In this document: one piece after another, positions 49,359-58,221 of the stretch | Position numbering within the stretch: position 1 is the first letter of the stretch | Layout: the number at the start of each line of letters is the position of its first letter | Assembly: GCF_947497935.1 (NCBI RefSeq) | Contig: NZ_CANMIO010000009.1 | Coordinates: 124,001-188,000, forward strand | Length of the DNA stretch: 64,000 bases | DNA from: an uncultured Shewanella sp. | GTDB lineage: Bacteria; Pseudomonadota; Gammaproteobacteria; Enterobacterales; Shewanellaceae | Direction: 5' to 3' | The notes under the pieces: generated by a model | Told to the model about the DNA's origin: nothing | The model's database searches: none | What the model saw: the letters and a program-made list of their open reading frames with translations, nothing else | Made by a program: the position numbers and the translations under genes

Positions 49359-49374
49359 AACTATTAGTTATAAT
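49359..49374 (+). promoter_or_regulatory. aroH -10 region with overlapping palindrome
   Basis: TATAAT at 49369-49374 is a consensus -10. AACTA-T-TAGTT (49359-49369) overlaps its first base and recalls TrpR half sites (ACTAG), though it is shorter than a full Trp operator. CTGTGCACAG at 49346-49355 is a further 10-base palindrome. Confidence 0.4.
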
Positions 49375-49419
49375 CCGAGGTAATCAGGCGATAGCCCATA
49401 CGAACGCTCGGTATTTTGA

Positions 49420-50487
49420 ATGACCATTAAAACAGACGAACTCCGCACTTCCCTTTTATGTAAGGTAATTTCACCTGCACAACTCGCTTCTGAATATCCT
49501 TTAACGCAAGATGCCGCTGACTATCTAGTTCAGCAACGTCATGAAGTTGAAGCCATTATTAATGGTGAAGATCAACGCTTACTTGTGATTATCGGTCCTT
49601 GCTCAATCCACGACACAGAAGCTGCCTTAGACTATGCACAGCGTTTAGCTAAACTTCATCAGCAATATAAAGATGATCTATGCATCGTTATGCGTGTCTA
49701 CTTTGAAAAGCCTCGTACAACAGTAGGATGGAAAGGACTTATCTCCGATCCTGACTTAGACGGTAGCTTTAGTCCTAATAAAGGTCTACGTAAAGCACGT
49801 CACCTACTACAGCAGATCACTGAACTTAAGTTACCTATCGCGACTGAGTTTTTAGATATGGTTAACGGTCAGTATATCGCCGACCTGATCACCTGGGGCG
49901 CAATTGGCGCACGTACCACTGAAAGTCAGATCCACCGTGAGATGGCATCAGCGCTTTCATGCCCAGTTGGTTTTAAAAATGGTACCGACGGCAATATCGA
50001 TATCGCAGTCGATGCCGTACGTGCCGCGCAAGCGCCGCACATCTTCTACTCTCCAGATAAAGATGGCGCTATGGCAGTTTATCGCACTCATGGTAACCCA
50101 TTTGGCCACATCATTTTACGTGGTGGTAAACAGCCTAACTACCATAGTGACGATATTCAAAAAGCCGCAGCGCAACTTGATAGCGTAGGTGTGACACAGC
50201 GTATGGTTATCGATTTTAGCCATGGCAATAGCCGTAAGATGCATAAAGAGCAACTAAATGTAGCCGACTCAATCATGCAACAAATGGCGAATGGCGAAAC
50301 GGCTATCGCTGGTATTATGGCCGAGAGTTTTATCGAAGAAGGCAATCAAAAAGTCATTGCGGGTGAAGAGCTCACTTACGGTAAGAGCATCACCGACGCA
50401 TGTATCGATTGGCAAGACTCAATCGCTTTACTCAGCGATCTAGCTAAAGCTTCGCGCGCACGAATGGAATTACTTCAACAGAAGTAA
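49420..50487 (+). CDS. aroH: DAHP synthase, AroH-type
   Basis: The 355-residue class I DAHP synthase has LLVIIGPCSIHD, YFEKPRTTVGWKGLISDPDLDGS, ATEFLDMVNGQYIADLITWGAIGARTTESQIHREMASALSCPVGFKNGTDGN and VIDFSHGNSRK, with the metal and PEP ligands in place. The wording of these motifs is closer to E. coli AroH (Trp-sensitive) than to AroF or AroG. It condenses PEP and erythrose 4-phosphate, the first step to chorismate. It follows the PEP-synthase genes. The feedback specificity is inferred from resemblance. Confidence 0.9.
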   Translation: MTIKTDELRTSLLCKVISPAQLASEYPLTQDAADYLVQQRHEVEAIINGEDQRLLVIIGPCSIHDTEAALDYAQRLAKLHQQYKDDLCIVMRVYFEKPRTTVGWKGLISDPDLDGSFSPNKGLRKARHLLQQITELKLPIATEFLDMVNGQYIADLITWGAIGARTTESQIHREMASALSCPVGFKNGTDGNIDIAVDAVRAAQAPHIFYSPDKDGAMAVYRTHGNPFGHIILRGGKQPNYHSDDIQKAAAQLDSVGVTQRMVIDFSHGNSRKMHKEQLNVADSIMQQMANGETAIAGIMAESFIEEGNQKVIAGEELTYGKSITDACIDWQDSIALLSDLAKASRARMELLQQK

Positions 50488-50518
50488 ATCGCACTCTAGA
50501 GTGAGCTAAAGCTAATTA

Positions 50519-50554
50519 AAAACGCACCTTTCTCGATGAGTTGGTGCGTTTTGC
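50519..50554 (+). terminator. Terminator of aroH
   Basis: AAAACGCACC (50519-50528) and GGTGCGTTTT (50543-50552) around a 14-base loop. Confidence 0.8.
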
Positions 50555-50582
50555 TTTATTAGTGTAATGATTGCCGCATAGC

Positions 50583-50849
50583 TTAATGCCACGGATTAAT
50601 CTTTGAGTTTAAAATATGATCTTGCCAGCGCCCATCTATTTTAAGATATGACTTAGCCAGCCCCTCTTTCTCAAACTCCAACCGTTTAAGTAATGCGCTA
50701 CAGCGCTCATTGCCAACAATATAATTTGCCATTATTCGATGAAGACCAACAACAGTGAACATGTAACTGATTGCCGCTTCTAAACACTCCAACATATATC
50801 CCTTGCCTTCATGCTTCTTTGTATGCCCCCTTCTTAAGCTTGGTATTTA
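50583..50849 (-). pseudogene. 5'-truncated GNAT acetyltransferase (RimJ/RimL-like) remnant
   Basis: The C-terminal 70 residues (MLECLEAAISYMFTVVGLHRIMANYIVGNERCSALLKRLEFEKEGLAKSYL...) match the last half of a RimJ/RimL-type GNAT domain. In the same frame upstream, KKHEGKGY gives the conserved acetyl-CoA loop, but a TAA stop at 50847-50849 cuts it off. No start precedes it, and the N-terminal 90 or so residues of the domain are missing. The upstream sequence to about 50900 shows no recognisable GNAT. It is a decayed fragment and is unlikely to be active. Confidence 0.75.
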
Positions 50850-51101
50850 GGGGAGAAACCCTTATCAACTAAATCGTTGCTTTTACTTAAGAAATCCCCT
50901 AGAAAGGTCTCTTTAATAGATACATTAGACTTGTTAGCGCTTTTATGTACATTAGAAGAATTCACTATCGATTAGGAAGCGAAACTTAATTCATTCGCTA
51001 AAACAGCAACTCAATCACCTCCAGAGAAACGACAAACTGTTATAAAATTACAAAAACGGCTATAATCTCGCCTTTCAAAACGCATAACCATAGGTTGCCG
51101 T

Positions 51102-51530
51102 ATGCCGTTAACTCAAACTCCTGCGCAGTTTCCCGAAGATGTCGCGCTTCGAATCGATCAGTCTGAAGCCCGAGTCATTAAAGCCGTGTTCCCCTCTATT
51201 ACTAATCATCACAACACCCTATTTGGCGGTGAAGCATTAGCCTGGATGGATGAAACAGCTTTTATCGCTGCAACCCGCTTCTGCCGCAAGACTTTAGTCA
51301 CGGTGAGCTCTGATAGAATCGACTTTAATAAGCCTATTCCAGCAGGAAGCCTAGCCGAAATCATCGCCCGAGTGATCCATGTGGGGAACACATCAGTTAA
51401 AGTCGAAGTGAATATATTCGTAGAAGATATGTATCAAGACTTAAGGGAGCATGCTATTCGTGGCGTATTTACCTTTGTGGCGGTAGACGAACAAAGAAAA
51501 CCCACTGCAGTTTGGCCGCCCCATAGTTAA
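51102..51530 (+). CDS. Acyl-CoA thioesterase (hotdog fold, YciA-like)
   Basis: The 142-residue single hotdog domain has the family segment VFPSITNHHNTLFGGEALAWMDETAFIAATRF (about 30-60, with the N-H-x-N-x-L-F-G-G catalytic region), then VTVSSDRIDFNKPIPAGSL and FTFVAVDEQRKPT. It hydrolyses acyl-CoA to free acid. Short to medium chain length is likely by size, but the substrate is not known. It is monocistronic; the CrbR gene lies downstream. Confidence 0.88.
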   Translation: MPLTQTPAQFPEDVALRIDQSEARVIKAVFPSITNHHNTLFGGEALAWMDETAFIAATRFCRKTLVTVSSDRIDFNKPIPAGSLAEIIARVIHVGNTSVKVEVNIFVEDMYQDLREHAIRGVFTFVAVDEQRKPTAVWPPHS

Positions 51531-51671
51531 CCCTATTCAAAGCTCGTTAAGTACAGCTGCATAGGGCTATTCTCTATTAGCCCTATGCTAGATCAAGCGT
51601 ATTCATTTTGTTCTAACCATCGCCTCAATAATCACTGTAATAATCGCAACTAAGCTTTGCCTCCTAGGCTT

Positions 51672-51687
51672 TAGACTAAAGTCTAAG
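51672..51687. promoter_or_regulatory. Candidate CrbR operator upstream of crbR
   Basis: TTAGACTAAAGTCTAA is a perfect 16-base palindrome, 116 bases before the crbR ATG. A near-identical motif, CTAGACCAAGGTCTAA, occurs in the crbS/acs region (58144-58159). Confidence 0.55.
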
Positions 51688-51803
51688 TTCGTTAATTATT
51701 TTAACAAATAGTCACTTTTCCAAGCCAAAGCCATAGAATCCCTTGTCATTTATCTGTTACATTGAATAATCTTCACGCGCAACCAAAACAACCTTATAAA
51801 GCC

Positions 51804-52463
51804 ATGAAGCCTGAAAATTTAAATATTATTATCGCCGACGACCATCCGCTATTTAGAAATGCGCTTAGACAAGCTTTATCGTCTGAGTTTATAAATACAC
51901 AATGGTTTGAAGCAGATAGCGCCGATGCGCTACAAGTCCTACTCGAAAATAACGACATTGAATATGATGTGGTGTTATTAGATCTGCAGATGCCAGGCTC
52001 CCATGGCTATTCGACGCTGATCCACCTAAGAACGCATTTTCAAGACTTACCTGTAGTGGTTATCTCAGCCCATGAAGATAGCCTCACTATCAGTCGTGCC
52101 ATCCACTATGGTAGCTCTGGCTTTATTCCAAAGTCTTCTTCTATGGAGACCTTGGCCGAAGCTCTGGAAGCTGTGTTATTTGGCGACGTTTGGTTACCCC
52201 AAGGTGTTGAACTTCAAGAGATCAATGAAGATGATACCAACCAGATGGCCAGCAAACTTGCCGATCTCACCCCACAGCAATATAAAGTCTTGCAGATGTT
52301 TGCCGAAGGCCTACTCAATAAACAGATCGCTTATGATCTTGAAGTATCTGAAGCAACCATTAAAGCTCACGCGACAGCTATATTTAGAAAGCTAGGAGTA
52401 AGAAACCGTACTCAAGCTGTGATTGCCCTGCAACAGTTAGAGATGGAAAAGGTCGATATCTAA
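51804..52463 (+). CDS. crbR: LuxR-type response regulator, CrbR-like
   Basis: From ATG 51804 the protein has 219 residues; a TTG at 51762 in the same frame would add 14. The receiver domain has DD acidic residues (IIADDHPLF), phospho-acceptor D in VVLLDLQMPG and K in GFIPKSSS, followed by a LuxR HTH (LTPQQYKVLQMFAEGLLNKQIAYDLEVSEATIKAHATAIFRKLGVRNRTQAV). Gene context, with an SSS-domain hybrid kinase 2 kb away and acs beyond it, matches the CrbS/CrbR (ActR, ErdR) systems that activate acetyl-CoA synthetase in Vibrio and Pseudomonas. Confidence 0.88.
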   Translation: MKPENLNIIIADDHPLFRNALRQALSSEFINTQWFEADSADALQVLLENNDIEYDVVLLDLQMPGSHGYSTLIHLRTHFQDLPVVVISAHEDSLTISRAIHYGSSGFIPKSSSMETLAEALEAVLFGDVWLPQGVELQEINEDDTNQMASKLADLTPQQYKVLQMFAEGLLNKQIAYDLEVSEATIKAHATAIFRKLGVRNRTQAVIALQQLEMEKVDI

Positions 52464-52496
52464 CTCCCTCTCCTCCCTAATAAAAGCGCCAGTCAT

Positions 52497-52534
52497 AAAA
52501 AATCCGCTAACGAGTTTTCGAAGCGGATTTTTTT
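52497..52534 (+). terminator. Terminator of crbR
   Basis: AAAAATCCGCT, a 13-base loop, AGCGGATTTTTTT. Confidence 0.8.
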
Positions 52535-52583
52535 GTAAACGCTGTTTTCTTTCTAAGGTTTAAGGCTCACCTACTCGCTTTTG

Positions 52584-53879
52584 TTAACGGAAGTTTTCCA
52601 TCACCTTGTAATACATCATCCCCAGCGCTAATGCTTGATTGCCAAACCATTCATTCAGTGGGATCCGGTAATGGGACATCTGTGCAAACAAGTCAAACTC
52701 TTGCAACTCTCCCGCTACGGCATTCGCCATAATTTCGCCCATAATATGGGATGTCGCTACGCCATGACCTGAATAACCTTGGCAATAATACACATTTGGC
52801 GACACCTTCCCTAGCTGGGGGATACGATTCAGCACAATCCCCGCCATCCCCGTCCAGCCAAACTCAATATCGACACCTTTAAGCTGAGGAAAGGTTCGCT
52901 CAATAGCAGGTCTTAACTCTCCAGCGACGTCTTTCGAATCCCGCCCCGAATAATTGGTACCACCGCCAAACATCAAACGATTATCGGCAGTTAAGCGATA
53001 ATAATCCAGAACGAAACGAGTGTCGTATACGGCAACATCTTTGGGAATTAAACTCATGGCGAGTTCTGGCGATAATTGGGCTGTCGCACAATTGCCTAAA
53101 GATGCGGGAAACAGCATTCCTCGTAATTTTTTACGGGCTAACTTGTGGTAGGCATTACCCGCTAAAACGACGCGATTAGCCACTACTTTACCTTTGGCCG
53201 TAGTCACCGTAGCTAATGCACCATCATCGATGTCTACAACAGCAGAATGCTCAAAAATTAATGCCCCAAGACTTTCTGCAGCCCTTACCTCCCCAATACA
53301 GAGATTAACCGAGTGTAAATGCATATTGCGTTTATTAAGTAGTGCACCGTGGTATAGAGGCGTATCAATATAATCAGCTAATTGCGATTTATTGAGGATA
53401 GCTAGCTCACTTTCCATACCTCTCTGGCAGGCTTCGGCATAGGTTTTTTCAAGCTCTTTTAAATGGCTTGTCTTGTAGGCGGTATGAAGATGACCAAACT
53501 TTAAGTCACAGGCAATATCATACTTTTTTACTCTTTCTTTAATGATCTCATGTCCACGCCAGCGCATGTTCCAAACATACTGCTCGGCATCACTTCCGAT
53601 CCGGCTTCTAAGCTGTTTTGTCATCGCCTCATCGCCAGAAAGGCTACCCGTTACCTGGCCGCCATTGCGACCAGTCGCGCCCCAACCGATTTTATTCGCC
53701 TCGAGCAAGGCAACTTTATAGCCTTTCTCTGAAAGCTCTAACGCCGTAGCCACCCCAGTAAAACCGCCACCAACGATCACGACATCGACTCGAAGCTCCC
53801 CCTCTAACTCTGGATAATGGGTTTCATGATTGATCGTGGCGTTATAATACGAATTGCAGCGTGGCTCTGACATCTTCAT
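52584..53879 (-). CDS. FAD-dependent oxidoreductase (PuuB/OrdL-like)
   Basis: The 431-residue protein is of the DAO family: VDVVIVGGGFTGVATALELSEKGYKVALLEANKIGWGATGRNGGQVTGSLSGDE covers the FAD Rossmann motif and the GRNGGQ segment typical of gamma-glutamylputrescine oxidase (PuuB/OrdL), and the C-terminal YCQGYSGHGVATSHIMGEIMA closes the FAD site. Oxidation of an amine or N-substituted amino acid is expected. It lies on the minus strand between crbR and the repeat lipoprotein. Other puu genes are not in the window, so the substrate stays open. Confidence 0.83.
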   Translation of the reverse strand: MKMSEPRCNSYYNATINHETHYPELEGELRVDVVIVGGGFTGVATALELSEKGYKVALLEANKIGWGATGRNGGQVTGSLSGDEAMTKQLRSRIGSDAEQYVWNMRWRGHEIIKERVKKYDIACDLKFGHLHTAYKTSHLKELEKTYAEACQRGMESELAILNKSQLADYIDTPLYHGALLNKRNMHLHSVNLCIGEVRAAESLGALIFEHSAVVDIDDGALATVTTAKGKVVANRVVLAGNAYHKLARKKLRGMLFPASLGNCATAQLSPELAMSLIPKDVAVYDTRFVLDYYRLTADNRLMFGGGTNYSGRDSKDVAGELRPAIERTFPQLKGVDIEFGWTGMAGIVLNRIPQLGKVSPNVYYCQGYSGHGVATSHIMGEIMANAVAGELQEFDLFAQMSHYRIPLNEWFGNQALALGMMYYKVMENFR

Positions 53880-54219
53880 TCCTTTTGAGTAATCGGTTAC
53901 TTCTTGTTTTATATTTTTTACATATTATGCATTTTGTTCAGTATATCCATCTAAGTAAGCAGGTCAAGGCTTGAAAAAAAGCAATATTTAAAATAAAAAA
54001 TTCATAATCTTTATCAATCCATAGCCACCCAATGATTACGGATTTTTCCACAGCTCTGTTGCGCACAGTCACTTGTCTAGACAGATTTCAACGACTATCT
54101 TCAATAGTGAATGTCTTCGCTATCAAACACGCAACTAGGTGTTTTAGAAAGTAAGCCTCGGAGCGTCCAATGGCTTCGACAGCTAAAGCAATAACGATTG
54201 AATGACAAAGGAAAGTGAT
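53880..54219. other. Gene-free region before the repeat lipoprotein
   Basis: These 340 bases lie between two divergent genes and are A/T-rich near 53930-54020. TGTCTAGACA at 54074-54083 is a 10-base palindrome in which the GTCTA and TAGAC halves of the CrbR-like motif are in the opposite order. A separate ribosome site AAGGAAAG precedes 54220. No ORF of note. Confidence 0.45.
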
Positions 54220-54552
54220 ATGAAAAAACTTGGTATCGCACTCATCGCGCTAGCACTAAGTGCTTGCGCCTCTTCCCCTGCAACGTGGAAAGGTATGTCT
54301 GAAAGAGACATTGCTGCTTGGAAAGATATTGGCTTTAATGCTGAGCAAGCTCAGGCATGGAAAGGAGCCGGTTTTAATGCTGAGCAATCTAGCGGGTGGG
54401 CAAAGGCAGGCTTTGATTTGGAGAATGCCCAGAGCTGGAAAAGCCAATCCTTTAATCCAGAAGAAGCAAAAAGTTGGAAGACTAGTGGCTTCGACGTAGA
54501 GACGGCGGTAGAGTCTCGGGATCAAGGTCTCACCCCCGTAAAGGTTGAATAA
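54220..54552 (+). CDS. Lipoprotein with five 13-residue Trp/Phe repeats
   Basis: From ATG 54220 (GGA 10 bases upstream) the protein has 110 residues. The signal ends at the lipobox LALSAC (C15). The mature part is five head-to-tail repeats of 13 residues, roughly x-W-K-x-x-G-F-N/D-x-E-x-A-x: AWKDIGFNAEQAQ, AWKGAGFNAEQSS, GWAKAGFDLENAQ, SWKSQSFNPEEAK, SWKTSGFDVETAV. The repeats look helical, each with a Trp and Phe that could stack. A short tail follows. The function is unknown. It is a single gene between the PuuB-like gene and crbS. Confidence 0.82.
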   Translation: MKKLGIALIALALSACASSPATWKGMSERDIAAWKDIGFNAEQAQAWKGAGFNAEQSSGWAKAGFDLENAQSWKSQSFNPEEAKSWKTSGFDVETAVESRDQGLTPVKVE

Positions 54553-54563
54553 GTGTACCCATC

Positions 54564-54598
54564 TCATAAAGGCACATTGGTATACGTGCCTTTATGAT
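54564..54598. terminator. Bidirectional terminator between lipoprotein gene and crbS
   Basis: TCATAAAGGCAC-N10-GTGCCTTTATGA, a 12-bp stem between convergent genes. Confidence 0.75.
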
Positions 54599-54617
54599 TT
54601 ATATTACTTTGCGTAAA

Positions 54618-57600
54618 TTATTTTTTTCTCACTAAGCTTGAGATTAATGCCCTTAATGCGGCTGGCTTGACCATTTTCGCCATATAGTGGTACCCACGGC
54701 GCTGCATGTCGTCTATCAACTCCTTTTGGGTGTTAGCGGTGATCAAAATACCTGGCAGGTGCTCACCATACAGACTTCTAATTCCGTCCATGGCATCGAC
54801 ACCATTTTGATCATTATCCAAATGATAATCAGCAAGGATAATATCGGGGGCAAGTCCTTTTAACCCGAGCTTGATGCGGGCATCAGCCAAATCACTTGCG
54901 CATATCACTTCACACTGCCAACGGCTTAATAAACTCTCGAGCCCAGCTAGGATAGCCTCCTCATTATCGATACACAGCACCTTCACTCCCGCTAGGGGCT
55001 GTAATAATGAAGGCTCTTTTTTAAGTTTAGGCGCGGTATGCTTTTTACCTATTGGTACACGTATTGAAAACATCGAGCCTTTACCTAGCTCAGAGCTGAC
55101 ATTGATTTCATGACATAGCACTCTACTGATCCTATCAGCAATCGCTAAGCCTAACCCTAAGCCACTCACACTCTTGCTTTCAGGGTTATCCAGCCGTTTA
55201 AATTCTTTAAAAATCTCTGACGTTTCACTTTCATCAATACCGCAACCTGTGTCTATAACCTGGATCTCAAGTTCATCACCACGGCGTCGACAACCTAACA
55301 GGACTCGATTGCCCTTAGCGTACCGATAGGCATTGGTCAGGAAGTTTTGCAATACACGTCGTAGAAGGCTGGGATCTGAATTGATGGTTACCGAGCTTGC
55401 TACGCAGCTAAACTTGATTAAACAGTCCTTAGACATGGCATCAAACTCGACCGCTAAGCCATCGATTAAATCAGCAATAGCAAAATCACGTCGATTAACT
55501 TCTACCATATCGGAATCGAGCTTGGAGATATCCAATAAATCAGTAAGTAACTCTCCCGCGATTTTCAGTGAGCTGTTTACATGATTGAGGGTGGTTTTTC
55601 CCTCTTGGTCGAGATTTGGATATTGCGATAAAGAAGCGGTAAACAACCGTGCCGCATTTAACGGCTGCATTAAATCATGACCCACTGCAGCCAAGAAGCG
55701 GCTTTTTGAAGCATTGGCCATTTCTTCTTGGGCCTTAGCCTCAAGCAATTTGCTATTGAGCATAGATAACTCATAAGTTCGCTCTTTAACTCTGGCCTCG
55801 AGTGTTTCGTTAGCTTGCTGCAGCGCCTTCGCTTGAAGGCGATACTGGGTAATATCGGTAAAGGTCATCACAAAGCCACCACTGGGCATTGGGTTTCCTT
55901 GAATTTTAATCACTTTGCCATCTTTTCGTTGCCGCTCGGAAACGTGTGGCGTGCCATTGCGCATATGTTGTACTCGCTTTTCAACTTGCGCCTCTATGTC
56001 TCCCACACCACAGAAACCTCGAGCAGCATTAAAGCGCACGACGTCACTAATAGGCATCCCAGCTTGGAGAAAATGCTCCGGGTAATTATATAGCTCAGCG
56101 TACTTATAGTTCCAAGCCACTAAATTTAAATCTTTATCGACAACACTCATCCCTTCATAGGCATGCTCAATCGCCCCTCTGAGCATATCTTGGCTTAAGA
56201 TAATCTTTGATGATGCTTCATCGACTAAGCTAAACACTTCATCTAGGGCTAAATCACGCCCTTGAAGCACAGAATCAAGTACTAAAGAGGCGCTAGAAGC
56301 CCCTAGTACCCCAGCTAACATATGCTCAGTATGTGCGATTAACTCTGGTGGCGCAGCCTTATGCCAACTGTCACTTTTGACCGCATCTTCTGAAAAAGTC
56401 GAAAAACTCTCATAGGCACGTGTAGGACTAACAAAGCGACTGGCTAAAATAAGTAAATCTTGCTGTGAAACTGGGGTACTCTTACGATTAATATCCTTCT
56501 TAAGTTGCCCGGGAGTCACAAACGCACTCGCCTGCATTCGCTCTGCCACTCCAGCTCTAAACCAGATAGAGCCCAACATATAGCAGGCACAGTTAGCTAA
56601 TAAGGCGATGAGAATATCGCGCACATTAGGTGTAATCGATTCAAGCAATACAAACTCAGAAGACACTATCGTCGGTGAGTCCACCACACCTTGTAATAAG
56701 ATATAGCACCAACAACTAAAACCAACTGCAAGCCCTAAAAATACACCACTGCGATTACCGTGCTTCCAATACATGCCACCGATAAGCGCTGGAGCCAGCT
56801 GAGCAAAAGCACCAAAAGAAAGCATCCCCAGTGATGAAAGCGAATCATTGTCCATAAATGACAGGTAGCTAAAGTAACCTAGACCAAGGATCAGAACGAT
56901 CGCCAAGCGCCTAGCATTGAGTAGCAGTTGAGAAAACTGGCTAAAATTTTTCTCTTTTATCTGACCTGTACGCAGCATCAACGGCACTAGCCACTCATTA
57001 CTCACCATCACACTTATAGTTACTACTGCAACAATCACCATGCCTGTTGCGGCAGAAAGCGTACCTAAAAGTGCTACGACCGCAAGCCAGGGTTGATTAA
57101 GGGCTAAAGGCAGGTTTATCACATAAGTATCGGCGGCGACGGCGTCCCCTAGTAAAAGTTGCCCAGCTAATGCTAACGGCGCAACAAACAAACCAAATAA
57201 CAACAGATAGAGTGGAAACAACCAGCGTGCTTTGAGCATAGTGCGCTCACTCTCACACTCCACCATCATTACGTGAAATTGGCGAGGCATACACAGAAAA
57301 GCCGCCATCCCCACCAATAACTCAGGCATAAGCGACTCTAATCGAATATTAGGCTCATTTATCAAGTCTCGAGCAGTGGCTTGCTGCCAGATATCGCCAA
57401 AACCATCAAACACACCGAAACTAATCACAATACCCACCAACAAAAACGCCCCAAGTTTCACCAGAGATTCAAAAGCGATCGCCAACATCATGCCGGGGTT
57501 ATGTTCGGTCGCGTCAAGCTTTCGAGTGCCAAAGAGGATGGCAAAAATTGCCAAGAGTGCAGTGATTATCAGTGATACTTTAGCCCCATCGAATAGCGCT

Positions 57601-58046
57601 CCATCGGGCTGAAAAAGATTAAGACTAAACACCATAGCTTTAAGCTGTAATGCGATATAAGGCATTATTCCAAATAGGGCAATGAAGGTGACGATGGCGG
57701 CGAGAAGCTGTGACTTGCCATAGCGTGCAGCAATAAAATCTGCAACAGAGGTGATGTTCTGCGCCTTAGAGACGATCACCATCTTACGTAATAAGCTAAA
57801 ACCAAAAGTAAAAATAAGGATTGGGCCAATAAAGATTGGCAAAAATGACCATAGATCCTGAGCGGATTGCCCAACGGTTCCGAGAAAACTCCATGATGAA
57901 CAGTAAACTGCGAGACTTAAACCATAAACCCAAGTTTGAATTCGTTTAGTGATGCCGCCAAACCAGCGCTCCGCGCCCCAAGCAATAAGAAACAGCAGTA
58001 ACACATAAACAATGGCAATGGTGCCAACTAAGACGGTCAAGTTCAT
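54618..58046 (-). CDS. crbS: Hybrid histidine kinase with sodium/solute symporter domain, CrbS-like
   Basis: The 1142-residue protein begins with a 13-helix SSS-type transporter-like domain (about 1-480, FLVGIVISFGVFDGFGDI and ALAGQLLLGDAVAAD among its helices). A PAS-like region (about 625-740, GMSVVDKDLNLVAWNYKYAELYNYPE), a coiled coil, HisKA with H in FLAAVGHDLMQPLNAAR, HATPase_c (GLGLGLAIADRIS) and a C-terminal receiver domain (D in DIILADYHLD) follow. This architecture is that of CrbS/CbrA-like sensors, which link solute or acetate status to acs transcription. It is divergent from acs by 175 bases. Confidence 0.92.
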   Translation of the reverse strand: MNLTVLVGTIAIVYVLLLFLIAWGAERWFGGITKRIQTWVYGLSLAVYCSSWSFLGTVGQSAQDLWSFLPIFIGPILIFTFGFSLLRKMVIVSKAQNITSVADFIAARYGKSQLLAAIVTFIALFGIMPYIALQLKAMVFSLNLFQPDGALFDGAKVSLIITALLAIFAILFGTRKLDATEHNPGMMLAIAFESLVKLGAFLLVGIVISFGVFDGFGDIWQQATARDLINEPNIRLESLMPELLVGMAAFLCMPRQFHVMMVECESERTMLKARWLFPLYLLLFGLFVAPLALAGQLLLGDAVAADTYVINLPLALNQPWLAVVALLGTLSAATGMVIVAVVTISVMVSNEWLVPLMLRTGQIKEKNFSQFSQLLLNARRLAIVLILGLGYFSYLSFMDNDSLSSLGMLSFGAFAQLAPALIGGMYWKHGNRSGVFLGLAVGFSCWCYILLQGVVDSPTIVSSEFVLLESITPNVRDILIALLANCACYMLGSIWFRAGVAERMQASAFVTPGQLKKDINRKSTPVSQQDLLILASRFVSPTRAYESFSTFSEDAVKSDSWHKAAPPELIAHTEHMLAGVLGASSASLVLDSVLQGRDLALDEVFSLVDEASSKIILSQDMLRGAIEHAYEGMSVVDKDLNLVAWNYKYAELYNYPEHFLQAGMPISDVVRFNAARGFCGVGDIEAQVEKRVQHMRNGTPHVSERQRKDGKVIKIQGNPMPSGGFVMTFTDITQYRLQAKALQQANETLEARVKERTYELSMLNSKLLEAKAQEEMANASKSRFLAAVGHDLMQPLNAARLFTASLSQYPNLDQEGKTTLNHVNSSLKIAGELLTDLLDISKLDSDMVEVNRRDFAIADLIDGLAVEFDAMSKDCLIKFSCVASSVTINSDPSLLRRVLQNFLTNAYRYAKGNRVLLGCRRRGDELEIQVIDTGCGIDESETSEIFKEFKRLDNPESKSVSGLGLGLAIADRISRVLCHEINVSSELGKGSMFSIRVPIGKKHTAPKLKKEPSLLQPLAGVKVLCIDNEEAILAGLESLLSRWQCEVICASDLADARIKLGLKGLAPDIILADYHLDNDQNGVDAMDGIRSLYGEHLPGILITANTQKELIDDMQRRGYHYMAKMVKPAALRALISSLVRKK

Positions 58047-58143
58047 AGGCTTCTCTTTTTTTAATTCTATTTTGCGGTAAAAAACGAATGAAATCCAGCC
58101 GAATTAAAATTACAACCTTCTAAAAAATAAGGATATTTATTTA

Positions 58144-58159
58144 CTAGACCAAGGTCTAA
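58144..58159. promoter_or_regulatory. Candidate CrbR operator at acs
   Basis: CTAGACCAAGGTCTAA is a near-perfect palindrome sharing TAGAC-N4-GTCTAA with the site before crbR. Its centre is about 70 bases before the acs ATG and roughly 44 bases before a start inferred from the -10-like CATACT (58184-58189), where a class II activator would bind. Confidence 0.6.
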
Positions 58160-58221
58160 TAGAGAAATAGTCCTCTCCCAATCCATACTCAGCTTACGCA
58201 TTATTAGATAAGGGAAGCCCA

